Below are positions 8,814-17,500 of a stretch of 50,131 bases of DNA, piece after piece. The stretch is taken from positions 1 through 50,131 of the forward strand of contig NZ_JANUFF010000020.1 in the NCBI RefSeq assembly GCF_024806495.1, read 5' to 3'. The stretch is from Chryseobacterium sp. JUb7 (GTDB lineage: Bacteria > Bacteroidota > Bacteroidia > Flavobacteriales > Weeksellaceae). Within the stretch, counting starts at the first letter, position 1. Every line of letters starts with the position of its first letter. Made by a program: the position numbers and the translations under genes. The notes under the pieces are model-generated. The model was given only the letters and a program-made list of their open reading frames with translations. It did not search any database and had not been told where the DNA came from.

Positions 8814-11624
8814 ATGAAGAAGATATTTTTACTATTAATGAGTGTTTTTATACACGATCTTTATTACGGACAAACCTTTAGTTATAATACTGGGGTTTCT
8901 CAGCCGGTTCCTAGCATATCATCATTGGGAACTTATACCAATGTACCTGTTTCCGTACAAACAGGTATTCCCAATATTTCTTATCCTTTGGTCAATGTTC
9001 CAACTAATAACAGTGCAATAAATATTAGCTTAGCTTTAAATTATCATGCTGCAAACGTAACAGAAGACCAATGGTCCGGAGATCTGGGAGCCGGATGGTC
9101 ATTATTGGGACAAGGTGTTATCTCACGAGACAATTTGAATGACCCTGATGAGCATTTTGATAATGCCTCTGCAGTGGTTTATATTAAAAATGAATTTGAT
9201 GATATTTATAATTATAGTATCCCCGGAGAATCCGGAAAATTTAAATTTATTAGAAATACAACGGATAATACCTTTGAGCTGATTAAGATGAGTCCAACGA
9301 CATCAAAAATAGAATATCAAAGAAATAATAATCAGGCTACATTAATTTTAGATTCTTTTACTATTACTAATGATAAAGGTATTAAATATAAATTTGAAAC
9401 GTATAATATTTCTAATACTACCGTTTGGAAATGGGGATACCCTTGGCTTAATTCAGTTTATAGTCCTTGGAAATACAGAAGTGCTTTTTTCTTAAACTCT
9501 ATTCTTGATGAAAATAATCAGGAATTAGCCAAATTTATATACAGTAAAGATATTGTGTATGCCATAGGTACCGGCAATCAGATTATAGAGTCAGAATCCA
9601 ATAAGCTCAGCCAAATTGAAATTAAAGACAGAGGGATTATTAACCTTCAATACGAGGAAAAGCCTTATACTCCAAAATATGATAAATATAGACTTAGAAG
9701 CGTGAGCTTAATGACTGCAGGAAATCAATTTGTATCCAAATATACTTTTGAAGGCAACGGACCGCTGGAAGCATTCAATAAAGTGGATATAAACGGAAAT
9801 ATTCTGGAGAAAACAAAATTTGGATATAGTGCAATTCCAATAGCTGCGGGCTTTGCTCCACCGGTTCCGGATGGAGTTGGGATAAAAAATATTTATGGTG
9901 CTGCGGTACTTCATACCGTACAAATGCCTACTGGAGGTACTATTCAGTACGATTTCGATTTTGTTCCCTTTTTCCAATATGAAATTGGTACTGTAATTCC
10001 TGCGGCCACAGAAGATTTAGGAAATGTAAATTTTAGTAAGTTTAACAATTCTACTAAACAATTTTTCTTCAACATTACCGAAGAAAAAAAGATCACTATT
10101 AGTGCACCTGTAGGAAGTTTAGCCGGATATTTATGGAATCTTGTATTTTATAAAAAGGTAGGAAGTACCTATCAGGCAACCCCATATAGTTTGGGTAACG
10201 TTTATTCTACAGACCCTGATAATTTCCCAGAGCAAACTACCATAACCTTTACTCCGGGAGAGTATTATGCGACTTTAAGTAGTACAACGGCAGGAACATT
10301 TGTAGAGCCTATCTATTTTTTAGCTGCTGAAGTAATTGGTGAATCCACTACTATACAGGAACTTAGATCTTATCAAAGGGCATTCCCCAGAATAAAGAAA
10401 ATCAGTTATTATAACGAACCCCGCGATAATATTTCTTGGACAACTATTCCAATGAAAATTGAAGAATATGATTATCAGAAATTTGATGACCCAAGTATAT
10501 CCAGCAGATACTTTGAAAGTGGTGGATTTGCAGACGATGGTGCGGCTCCAGCCAACCCCGTAATCATTTATAAAAATGTTAAGGTTTCCGGGGATACAAA
10601 AGGATATACTAAATATTATTTCAAAGGAACTGATGCTTATATAGGAAATACAGATACTCCTCTTCCTATATACTATATTCCTAACTACAATCTAACACGC
10701 GACGGTCTTTTAGAGAAAAAAGAGCTCTATAATGCTTCCAATCAGAAATTATCAGAAGACCTGTTTGACTATACGATGGAGGATTATCCTTCTGCTGAAT
10801 ACCCTATTGTTAATAATGGAATCACAGGAACCCCTTACACAAAAACAGCATGGATCAAAAATGAGGCTGTAATTTCGCGAAACTACTTTGATTCAGGAGT
10901 AACGGAAACAAAAACAGAGATATTCAGAAATACAAATAATTACAGAACCCATCTGCAAAGATCAACAGCTTTTGACGGTAGCATTCAGGAAACCTCTTAC
11001 TGGTATCCTTTAGATAAAAATAATCAAAAGTTGATCAGTGTTAATATGTTTGGAATTCCCTTAGAAACTACCACCGTTATTAAAAAAGATGCTGCAGATG
11101 CAGGAAAAATAATGGCAAGATCAGAGACAAAATATGATAACCCAGCCAACAAGCTTCCTTCATCAGCTCTTGCTTATGATTCGCAGAATATTCTGGCCTC
11201 TGAAGTAACGTTCAATCAGTATGACAGTAAAGGAAACCTTGAACAGTACACCACAAAAGACGGGATTCCTGTTTCTGTAGTCTGGGGCTATAGCAATACC
11301 CAGCCTATTGCCAAAATAGAAGGAGCAACCTACAGCCAGATTTCATCTTATATCTCAGATATGGTCACCAGGTCGAATGCAGATGTAGACAATACTTCAG
11401 AACAGGCCTTACAGAGTGCCCTGGATCTTTTCAGGAATAAATCTGAACTTGCCAATTTCCAGATCACCACCTATGTCTACGATCCGCTGATCGGGATGAA
11501 GAGCATGACCCCGCCTTCCGGAATCCGCGAAATCTATCAATACGACAGCGCCGGAAGACTGGATAAGATCACCGATGAAAACGGAAATGTTTTAAAGAAA
11601 TATAAATACAACTACAAACAGTAA
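8814..11624 (+). CDS. RHS/YD-repeat protein, N-terminal partner
   Basis: This is a 936-residue exported protein with a signal peptide ending near YYGQ. Its N-terminal half, beginning SYNTGVSQPVPSISSLGTYTNVPVSVQTGIPNISYPL, is the usual opening of Bacteroidetes RHS carriers. The C-terminus contains YD-type repeats (YDPLIGMKSMTPPSGIREIYQYDSAGRLDKITDENGNVLKKY). The protein stops right after this YD block, and the next gene continues with another signal peptide and more RHS repeats. The carrier is therefore split into two exported polypeptides, an arrangement I recall from other Chryseobacterium genomes. It probably contributes to the RHS shell or surface attachment. No toxin domain is present here. 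Confidence 0.85.
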   Translation: MKKIFLLLMSVFIHDLYYGQTFSYNTGVSQPVPSISSLGTYTNVPVSVQTGIPNISYPLVNVPTNNSAINISLALNYHAANVTEDQWSGDLGAGWSLLGQGVISRDNLNDPDEHFDNASAVVYIKNEFDDIYNYSIPGESGKFKFIRNTTDNTFELIKMSPTTSKIEYQRNNNQATLILDSFTITNDKGIKYKFETYNISNTTVWKWGYPWLNSVYSPWKYRSAFFLNSILDENNQELAKFIYSKDIVYAIGTGNQIIESESNKLSQIEIKDRGIINLQYEEKPYTPKYDKYRLRSVSLMTAGNQFVSKYTFEGNGPLEAFNKVDINGNILEKTKFGYSAIPIAAGFAPPVPDGVGIKNIYGAAVLHTVQMPTGGTIQYDFDFVPFFQYEIGTVIPAATEDLGNVNFSKFNNSTKQFFFNITEEKKITISAPVGSLAGYLWNLVFYKKVGSTYQATPYSLGNVYSTDPDNFPEQTTITFTPGEYYATLSSTTAGTFVEPIYFLAAEVIGESTTIQELRSYQRAFPRIKKISYYNEPRDNISWTTIPMKIEEYDYQKFDDPSISSRYFESGGFADDGAAPANPVIIYKNVKVSGDTKGYTKYYFKGTDAYIGNTDTPLPIYYIPNYNLTRDGLLEKKELYNASNQKLSEDLFDYTMEDYPSAEYPIVNNGITGTPYTKTAWIKNEAVISRNYFDSGVTETKTEIFRNTNNYRTHLQRSTAFDGSIQETSYWYPLDKNNQKLISVNMFGIPLETTTVIKKDAADAGKIMARSETKYDNPANKLPSSALAYDSQNILASEVTFNQYDSKGNLEQYTTKDGIPVSVVWGYSNTQPIAKIEGATYSQISSYISDMVTRSNADVDNTSEQALQSALDLFRNKSELANFQITTYVYDPLIGMKSMTPPSGIREIYQYDSAGRLDKITDENGNVLKKYKYNYKQ

Positions 11625-11640
11625 ACATAGTTATGAATGA

Positions 11641-11695
11641 TGAGTTATAAATGATGTTACCAACATCCAACTCATAGCTCATTACTTATAACTCA
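11641..11695 (+). repeat. Hairpin between the two RHS genes
   Basis: TGAGTTATAA (11641-11650) and TTATAACTCA (11686-11695) are perfect inverted repeats. A second small stem, GATGTT/AACATC, lies between them. There is no T-run, so it is more likely a processing or regulatory structure, or a small dispersed repeat, than a terminator. Confidence 0.5.
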
Positions 11696-11704
11696 ATAAA
11701 GCTT

Positions 11705-11869
11705 ATGAAAACAAAAATAATACTATACCTATCCCTGTTTGTAGCAGCCGTATTCAATGCGCAGACCAACTCGGAAAACTATATACAAAGTACCACCTGC
11801 CTAGATTCTACATGCATCAGAAAGGTAGAGACCATCCAGTATTTTGATTATTTGGGAAGGCCCAAATAG
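11705..11869 (+). pseudogene. N-terminal segment of DUF6443-type RHS protein, cut by an in-frame amber stop
   Basis: An ATG at 11705 opens a signal peptide (MKTKIILYLSLFVAAVFNAQ) and then the segment STTCLDSTCIRKVETIQYFD, typical of the DUF6443 N-terminus of Bacteroidetes RHS carriers. Codon 55 is TAG (11867-11869) and reads ...YLGRPK-stop-VIGIKATPSGKDL. The same frame then stays open to 15223. A glutamine (CAG) is what I would expect here, so a single C-to-T change, or a sequencing error, would explain the stop. If the stop is real, the main toxin carrier loses its signal peptide unless there is read-through. Confidence 0.75.
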
Positions 11870-11920
11870 GTCATCGGAATCAAAGCGACTCCTTCAGGAA
11901 AAGACCTGGTCACTCCCATC

Positions 11921-14900
11921 GTGTATGATGAGCACGGAAGACAGACCAGAGACTACCTTCCTGTTCCGCAAACTTCGACAACGAATGGGCAGATTTATTC
12001 CCAAACTTCAGGACTGAATCCTTATCCCGTTGCCGATGCCACCAACTTCTATACCGGAGAAAAAATCTTCACCGAAAAGGTACTGGAAAGCTCTCCCCTC
12101 GAAAGACTGCTCCAGCAGAAATCCGTTGGAAGCGCATGGTCAGATAAGCCTGTGGTATTCGCTTACGATCTCAATACCGCTTCTGACCATGTTAAAAAAT
12201 ACCATGTTTCCAGCACCTGGGATTCTGCACAGAAACTTTACATCAACCAATTTCAGGCTGTTCCCGAAGAATACCGTACAGGATCACTGATTAAAAATAC
12301 GGTTAAAGACGAAGACGGCAATGCTACGATCGAATTCAAAGACGGTTCGGGACAGACCGTGTTGGTAAGAAAAGTGGTGAGTACTTCTCAGAATACCGAT
12401 ACTTATTATGTATACAATGAGTATAAGCAACTGGCGTACGTTCTTCCTCCTTTGGCCTCTACCTTAGCTTCAATCTCAGCTTCAACCTTAAATGATCTTT
12501 GTTACCAGTACCAATACGACAGCAAAAACAGGCTTGCCGAGAAAAAACTTCCCGGAAAAGACTGGGAATATATGGTGTACGACAAGCAGGACCGAATGGT
12601 ACTCACCCAAGATGCCAATTTAAGATCTACAGCCAATAATTTTCTAAAAAGAGGCTGGATCTTCACCAAATATGATCATTTTGGAAGAGTATTATATACC
12701 GGTTTTTTTGCCAATACAGCAGACAGAGCTACCATGCAAAATTCTCTTAACAGCATGTCTGTCAACCCGGGAAATAATGAAAGCAGGGATAATACCAATC
12801 CTATCGTACAGAACGGAGAAAATATTTACTATACCAAAAATGCTTTTCCTACGGGAAGCATGACGATCCTGACCGTTAATTATTATGATACCTATCCTAG
12901 CCTTCCTTCTGAGGTGGTTATCCCAACCCAGATTATGGGACAGAAAGTTCTGAAGCAGTTCGGGCACAGCACTACCGGAAAAAACACCAAAGACCTGCCC
13001 ATGGCTTCTTATGTAAAAAATATAGAAGATGACAGCTGGACCAAAACTTTTGTATACTTTGATGTAAAAGGAAGATCCATTGGCGCCCTTTCCCTGAACC
13101 ATCTCGGTGGATACACGAAAACAGAAAGCGAACTGGATTTTGCAGGAGTCACCAGACAAACCAAAACCTACCACAAAAGACTGGCGACAGATCCCGAAAA
13201 AATCATCACCCAGACTTTTGAGTATGACAGCCAAAACAGGATGATGAAGCACTGGCATCAGATCAACGGGCAGCCTCAGGAGCTTCTGACGGAGAATACA
13301 TACAACGAGCTCTCGCAGCTGACCAATAAAAAAGTGGGCAACAATCTTCAGAGCATTGACTATGCCTACAACATCCGCGGCTGGATGACCAGAATCAATG
13401 ATCCGGCAGCTCTGAACGGAAAACTTTTTGGCTATGAAATGAAGTACCAGAACGGAACGGACGGAAAGTACAACGGAAATATCTCCCAGATCGACTGGAG
13501 AACCTCCCAGGATGATATCCTGAAAAGATATTCGTACCAGTATGATCCGCTGAACCGACTCAAAAAGGCTACCTATTCTGAGCCCAACTCTTCTGTTCCC
13601 GGGAATGATTTCTTTAACGAAACTATTGATTATGACCTGAATGGAAACATCAAATCCCTGCAGAGAAACAGCAAAGGAGCCACAGGAATTAAAGAACAGA
13701 TCGATAATCTTACTTACCAGTACACCGGAAACCGCCTGGCTACTGTAAACGATACCTCTACCAACTACAGAGGATATCCCGATATATCCGGAAATACCAT
13801 TGCCTACGATGACAACGGTAATATGAAGGAGCATAAGGATAAAGGGATTTTAGAAATCAGATATAATTTCCTTGATCTCCCAACAGCGATGAAGTTTGAC
13901 CAATTATATTTTACCAGAGGTGTATGGCAGAATGTAAATACCGCATTTACCTACAGAGCAGATGGCACAAAGCTGAAGAAAGTATACAAATACAGTGAAG
14001 ACTCGGTCTACAAACAAAAAATAACGGAATATCTGGACGGTTTTCAGTATGAAATAGTGTCTACAAATTCTGATCCTCTGATCAAGTTTGTTCCTACCTC
14101 GGAAGGGTATTATAATTTTGAGAATAATAAGTATATTTACAGCTATGTTGACCATCTGGGAAATGTGCGTGTAAGCTACTTTAACAATGGAAACGGCGCA
14201 GAAGTTCTTGAAGAAAACAACTATTATCCTTTTGGGTTAAAGCATGAAGGCTACAATATTTTAGCCGGAAATCCTGCGTATAAGTATCAGTATAACGGTA
14301 AAGAATTGCAACAGGAAACGGGCTGGAACGATTATGGAGCCAGAATGTACATGCCGGAATTGGGAAGATGGGGCGTGATGGATGCATTATCTGAAAAGTA
14401 TAATAGCTATAGTCCGTTTAATTATGCCATCAACAATCCTGTGATGATCATTGATCCAGATGGAAATGATGCCAAAACTTATACAGGTCAGGATGCTATT
14501 GATGCTTTTATACAATTAAGGGATAATATGCCATCAAAGCGAAGCTCAATTTCAACTTCTCTTTTAAGCGGTAATGAGAGTCCTTTTTCGCATATTGATT
14601 TTACGAAATTTGGGATTGATGGTCCTGGACCTAAATATACAGCTCAACATTATGCCCTTATTCAAGGTTTATCTACTTTTGCAAATAAATTATTTGGCAC
14701 TCCATTTACTTTGGATAAATTAACAGAAGATGATAAACAAAATATATTTAAACAGAGTGCAAAAAAGACAACAGCTATATTAATGTATGAATATGCTTCA
14801 GGTACAGGTCCTGAAAATAGAAACTTCTATCCTGGAGATGCTTTAACAGAAGATATAAAATGGTCCAATTCTTCAGCAAGAGCGACTACTATGTTTGCAA

Positions 14901-15223
14901 ATGATTACAGGGAAGGAAAAGTAAAAGAAGGGCAAGTACAAAGATATTATATAGGATCAAGTCCTGATAAAATTGGCATAAGTGGAAGCATAGATGCCCA
15001 TTTAAAAGGATTGGCTGACCAGTCTATTTGGCGGGGAGGCATGATATATGATATGCAAAAAAGAGGTAATAAATTATATGTGAAAGTTTTTGATCAGTAT
15101 ACTGTTTCTTCCGGTATATCTAGAAATGATAAAGACTCATTTAAAAGAAGTAATAAAATTACCCCATTAGGAACAACAACAATTAACATTCACTTTAATT
15201 ATAAATGGATAAATTCAAAATAA
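11921..15223 (+). CDS. RHS repeat carrier with variable C-terminal domain (main toxin gene)
   Basis: This long frame is the body of the gene starting at 11705; because of the amber codon the first possible restart is GTG at 11921. It contains many YD/RHS repeats (for example YQYDSKNRLAEKKLPGKDWEYMVYDKQDRMV) and the RHS-associated core YLDGFQYEIVSTNSD...YVDHLGNVRVSY...NNYYPFGLKHEGYN...YQYNGKELQQETGWNDYGARMYMPELGRWGVMD. The core ends at NNPVMIIDPDGND. About 255 residues of unrelated sequence follow. This is the CT, presumably a toxin, and I do not recognise its fold. A lipoprotein gene starts 5 bp downstream and is the likely immunity partner. The core 3' end is repeated at 17308 and 20952 in displaced modules. 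Confidence 0.82.
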   Translation: MYDEHGRQTRDYLPVPQTSTTNGQIYSQTSGLNPYPVADATNFYTGEKIFTEKVLESSPLERLLQQKSVGSAWSDKPVVFAYDLNTASDHVKKYHVSSTWDSAQKLYINQFQAVPEEYRTGSLIKNTVKDEDGNATIEFKDGSGQTVLVRKVVSTSQNTDTYYVYNEYKQLAYVLPPLASTLASISASTLNDLCYQYQYDSKNRLAEKKLPGKDWEYMVYDKQDRMVLTQDANLRSTANNFLKRGWIFTKYDHFGRVLYTGFFANTADRATMQNSLNSMSVNPGNNESRDNTNPIVQNGENIYYTKNAFPTGSMTILTVNYYDTYPSLPSEVVIPTQIMGQKVLKQFGHSTTGKNTKDLPMASYVKNIEDDSWTKTFVYFDVKGRSIGALSLNHLGGYTKTESELDFAGVTRQTKTYHKRLATDPEKIITQTFEYDSQNRMMKHWHQINGQPQELLTENTYNELSQLTNKKVGNNLQSIDYAYNIRGWMTRINDPAALNGKLFGYEMKYQNGTDGKYNGNISQIDWRTSQDDILKRYSYQYDPLNRLKKATYSEPNSSVPGNDFFNETIDYDLNGNIKSLQRNSKGATGIKEQIDNLTYQYTGNRLATVNDTSTNYRGYPDISGNTIAYDDNGNMKEHKDKGILEIRYNFLDLPTAMKFDQLYFTRGVWQNVNTAFTYRADGTKLKKVYKYSEDSVYKQKITEYLDGFQYEIVSTNSDPLIKFVPTSEGYYNFENNKYIYSYVDHLGNVRVSYFNNGNGAEVLEENNYYPFGLKHEGYNILAGNPAYKYQYNGKELQQETGWNDYGARMYMPELGRWGVMDALSEKYNSYSPFNYAINNPVMIIDPDGNDAKTYTGQDAIDAFIQLRDNMPSKRSSISTSLLSGNESPFSHIDFTKFGIDGPGPKYTAQHYALIQGLSTFANKLFGTPFTLDKLTEDDKQNIFKQSAKKTTAILMYEYASGTGPENRNFYPGDALTEDIKWSNSSARATTMFANDYREGKVKEGQVQRYYIGSSPDKIGISGSIDAHLKGLADQSIWRGGMIYDMQKRGNKLYVKVFDQYTVSSGISRNDKDSFKRSNKITPLGTTTINIHFNYKWINSK
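14192..14383 (+). repeat. RHS-core 3' direct repeat, copy 1 (in the carrier gene)
   Basis: This segment, from AACGGCGCAGAAGTTCTT to the GRWGVMD codons, is nearly identical to 17308-17500 and clearly related to 20952-21144. It marks the boundary between the constant carrier and the variable CT. Confidence 0.85.
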
Positions 15224-15228
15224 AGATT

Positions 15229-15576
15229 ATGAATACAAAAAGATATTTATCAATAATATTAATCAGCTTAATATGTATTTCATGCAATAAAATATTTTCA
15301 GAAAATGCAGAAAGTTTTATGTTTCAACTTAAGGATGATGTATATTTAGATAAACCAACGCAATCAATATTATATGCGTATAAAACAAATGAAAATAGTT
15401 ATAAACTAGGAAGAGTAATAGTTGATCATATTGATAGCGTTTACATAAATAAGGATAAAAGTGAAATTTACATCATTAATGATAAAAATGAGTGCATCTG
15501 GGTAAAACCTGATTTCAATATTGAAAGGTTAAATGAAAAACCAAATGTAAAATTTACTAGTATTTATAGTTGGTAG
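15229..15576 (+). CDS. Small lipoprotein, candidate immunity protein of the carrier's CT
   Basis: The protein is about 115 residues from the ATG at 15229. I chose this over the in-frame ATG at 15205, which overlaps the RHS gene, because MNTKRYLSIILISLICISCNK is then a clean lipoprotein signal with the cysteine at residue 19. The mature part is short and polar with no recognised domain. Its position 5 bp after the toxin carrier is typical of immunity genes. A lipidated, periplasm-facing product would fit a toxin that acts in the cell envelope, but this is inference. Confidence 0.6.
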   Translation: MNTKRYLSIILISLICISCNKIFSENAESFMFQLKDDVYLDKPTQSILYAYKTNENSYKLGRVIVDHIDSVYINKDKSEIYIINDKNECIWVKPDFNIERLNEKPNVKFTSIYSW

Positions 15577-15672
15577 TTTATTATTATATTTTTAATGTTT
15601 TGATAATAAAAGGATAAAAAGAAATGTGATAATTATAGGGGCATTTTTTATTATGAACCGCAATAGCCTGAA

Positions 15673-15840
15673 ATGAAATTAGTTACAAAAATATTTGAAT
15701 TAAAATCTGAAAAATCTAAATATTATATAATCGCAGGAGGAGTATTAATAGGTAAAAATAAATGGATTAATCAAGATAGAATTTTCAATTATGACTCTAA
15801 TCTTGAACATGATAAAATATTATTTCAAAGTAATTCATAA
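15673..15840 (+). CDS. Short hypothetical ORF (55 aa), possible fragment
   Basis: An ATG-initiated frame encodes a 55-residue basic peptide starting MKLVTKIFELKSEKSKYYII. It has no signal peptide and no recognised domain. It lies between the first immunity gene and a terminator and may be the remnant of another immunity gene. Codon use is AT-rich like its neighbours. The remainder of 15577-15672 and 15841-15916 shows nothing I can identify. Confidence 0.3.
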   Translation: MKLVTKIFELKSEKSKYYIIAGGVLIGKNKWINQDRIFNYDSNLEHDKILFQSNS

Positions 15841-15916
15841 CTGGGTAATGTACCAAACATGTTGGTTTCCTTTATGAAAGGGGGGTCAACAATTACAAAC
15901 GCAATAAATTTATAGA

Positions 15917-15953
15917 AAAACGGATAACCATTTTTGATTATCCGTTTTATTTT
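15917..15953 (+). terminator. Terminator before the first displaced CT module
   Basis: AAAACGGATAA (15917-15927) pairs with TTATCCGTTTT (15938-15948) and is followed by more T residues. It ends the carrier/immunity transcript and lies about 17 bases upstream of the next, displaced RHS CT fragment. Confidence 0.85.
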
Positions 15954-15969
15954 TGCCCTTAAATAATGA

Positions 15970-16485
15970 TTATCTTTACTCGATGGGCAAGGGAAAAATC
16001 CGTTTTCGCATGTGGATTTTACGAAATTTGGAGCAGGGAATCTTGATGGAGAACCAGATAAACTAGCAAAATTGGTGATAAAGTACTTGAAAATAAAACA
16101 ACATTTTTTGGCCGATTATGGGCTGCTCTTGAACCTAGAGAATGGATCGATTCAGACGGAATACATTATAATGTAGATGCAAATGGAAAAGTTACAGGAA
16201 TAAGACCCTATATGGGAGACCTGCCTCTTGGACCTGGTGGAGTATTTAAAGGTCCTGGCTTTTTAAAGAAATTACCATCCATAGATGCAACGAAAAAAGT
16301 ACATGGTGCCTTACCTAGAATCATCGATTTAGCTAGGTTTTCTAAAGATGAATTAAAAATATTACTTCAAGAACTTAAAATAAGTGCACAACAAAGAATA
16401 AAAGTTGGGACGTGATCTCACTCATGGAGAAAGACAAGGCGCTGAACAAAATTTAATAAAATATCTCGAAAAATACTTAAAATAA
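15970..16485 (+). pseudogene. Displaced RHS C-terminal toxin module, frameshifted
   Basis: The segment starts with NPFSHVDFTKFG, which resembles SPFSHIDFTKFG in the CT of the main carrier, so it is an RHS CT fragment lacking the core and any start codon. The reading frame breaks twice. One A is missing in the A-run near 16065 (…DKLAK / IGDKVLENKTTF…), and one G is extra in GGG near 16403 (…QQRIKV / GRDLTHGERQGAEQNLI…). With both repaired, one continuous CT of about 170 residues runs to the stop at 16483-16485, 2 bp before the next gene. The tail HGERQGAEQNLIKYLEKY is reminiscent of known polymorphic toxin CTs, but I cannot name the type. Confidence 0.65.
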
Positions 16486-16487
16486 AT

Positions 16488-16961
16488 ATGAAATCGACAA
16501 ATGAAATTGCTGAAATACTATTAGAGGAGCTACAGGATAAGATTAATAAGATTAATTTAAAAGACACAATATATTATAATGAGTTTTTGGGTGACACTTC
16601 TTTTTTATTAGCAGGCTTATTATATTCATTAATTAAAGAAGATTCAAATATTGATAATACAATTTGGATAGATGATAGTTTGATTACTAAAGTTAATCGA
16701 TTTGATAATATAATATTAATTGAGGGAATTATGATTTGGGGGAAAGATAATACTACTGAACAATGGGTAGACCCTTTTAAATTTAATATGAATTTTAATA
16801 ATAATTTTATTGATTTTACATTTTTATTCAAAGATTTAGATTTAAATGAAATATCTTATGAAAGTTTTAGAAATAATCGTAATTATTTTTCTGATGAAAT
16901 TGAAAACTGGAAGTATAGATTTAATTATAAAGACGAGCTAAATCACAGAAATAATGAATAG
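16488..16961 (+). CDS. Hypothetical protein, candidate immunity to the 15970-16485 module
   Basis: This is a 157-residue acidic, soluble protein with no signal peptide and no domain I recognise. It begins 2 bp after the stop of the frameshifted toxin module, the standard position of an immunity gene. Its stop overlaps the start of the next gene (ATGAATAG), so the two are translationally coupled. The immunity role is inferred from position only. Confidence 0.55.
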   Translation: MKSTNEIAEILLEELQDKINKINLKDTIYYNEFLGDTSFLLAGLLYSLIKEDSNIDNTIWIDDSLITKVNRFDNIILIEGIMIWGKDNTTEQWVDPFKFNMNFNNNFIDFTFLFKDLDLNEISYESFRNNRNYFSDEIENWKYRFNYKDELNHRNNE

Positions 16962-17208
16962 TAATATTAAAATAGAAGAAGTAGGAGATATTAATTCGGA
17001 TTATCCATATTTAGAAGTTTTTTTTAAAAAAGATTTGAACCCGTTTTTAGAAGTATCTATTGATGATAAACAATTATCATTTAAAATTTACAACCTTGGA
17101 AAAGATATTCGATTAACCAATGAAGACTGGGAATACATTCATAAAACTACTAATGATTTTTTACCACGGGCTCTAAAAAATGAGGATGATTATCTTAATT
17201 GGTTATAA
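16954..17208 (+). CDS. Small hypothetical protein, probable second immunity gene
   Basis: This 84-residue acidic protein overlaps the preceding gene by 8 bp. The end (NDFLPRALKNEDDYLNWL) resembles small immunity-type proteins I have seen beside RHS loci, but I cannot assign a family. A terminator follows 44 bases downstream. The gene appears intact. Confidence 0.5.
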   Translation: MNSNIKIEEVGDINSDYPYLEVFFKKDLNPFLEVSIDDKQLSFKIYNLGKDIRLTNEDWEYIHKTTNDFLPRALKNEDDYLNWL

Positions 17209-17251
17209 TGCAATTGATACTTTTATACTCTAAGTTGAGAAAATTTTAAAG

Positions 17252-17288
17252 AATTAGGGTGTTTATTTTTTTAATACCCTAATTTTAT
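17252..17288 (+). terminator. Terminator before RHS-core copy 2
   Basis: AATTAGGGT (17252-17260) pairs with ACCCTAATT (17276-17284), followed by TTATTT. The right arm belongs to a stretch that is repeated in front of RHS-core copy 3. Confidence 0.75.
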
Positions 17289-17500
17289 TTGAAAAAAGTT
17301 TTGCAAAAACGGCGCAGAAGTTCTTACAGAAAACAATTATTATCCTTTTGGGTTAAAGCATGAAGGCTACAATATTTTAGCCGGAAATCCTGTGTATAAG
17401 TATCAGTATAACGGTAAAGAATTGCAACAGGAAACAGGCTGGAACGATTATGGAGCCAGAATGTACATGCCGGATCTGGGAAGATGGGGTGTCATGGATC
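17276..17500 (+). repeat. RHS-core 3' direct repeat, copy 2, with shared upstream junction
   Basis: From 17308 the sequence is nearly identical to the carrier gene at 14192-14383. The 32 bases before it (17276-17307) are not RHS sequence, yet they recur in front of copy 3 at 20919-20951. The in-frame stop TGA at 17290-17292 means the core fragment has no natural start. Confidence 0.85.

Noticed and set aside
12692..13834. A 380-codon minus-strand frame opposite the RHS gene
   Set aside because: It is the antisense shadow of YD-repeat coding sequence, with valine- and isoleucine-rich, unnatural composition and no independent signals.
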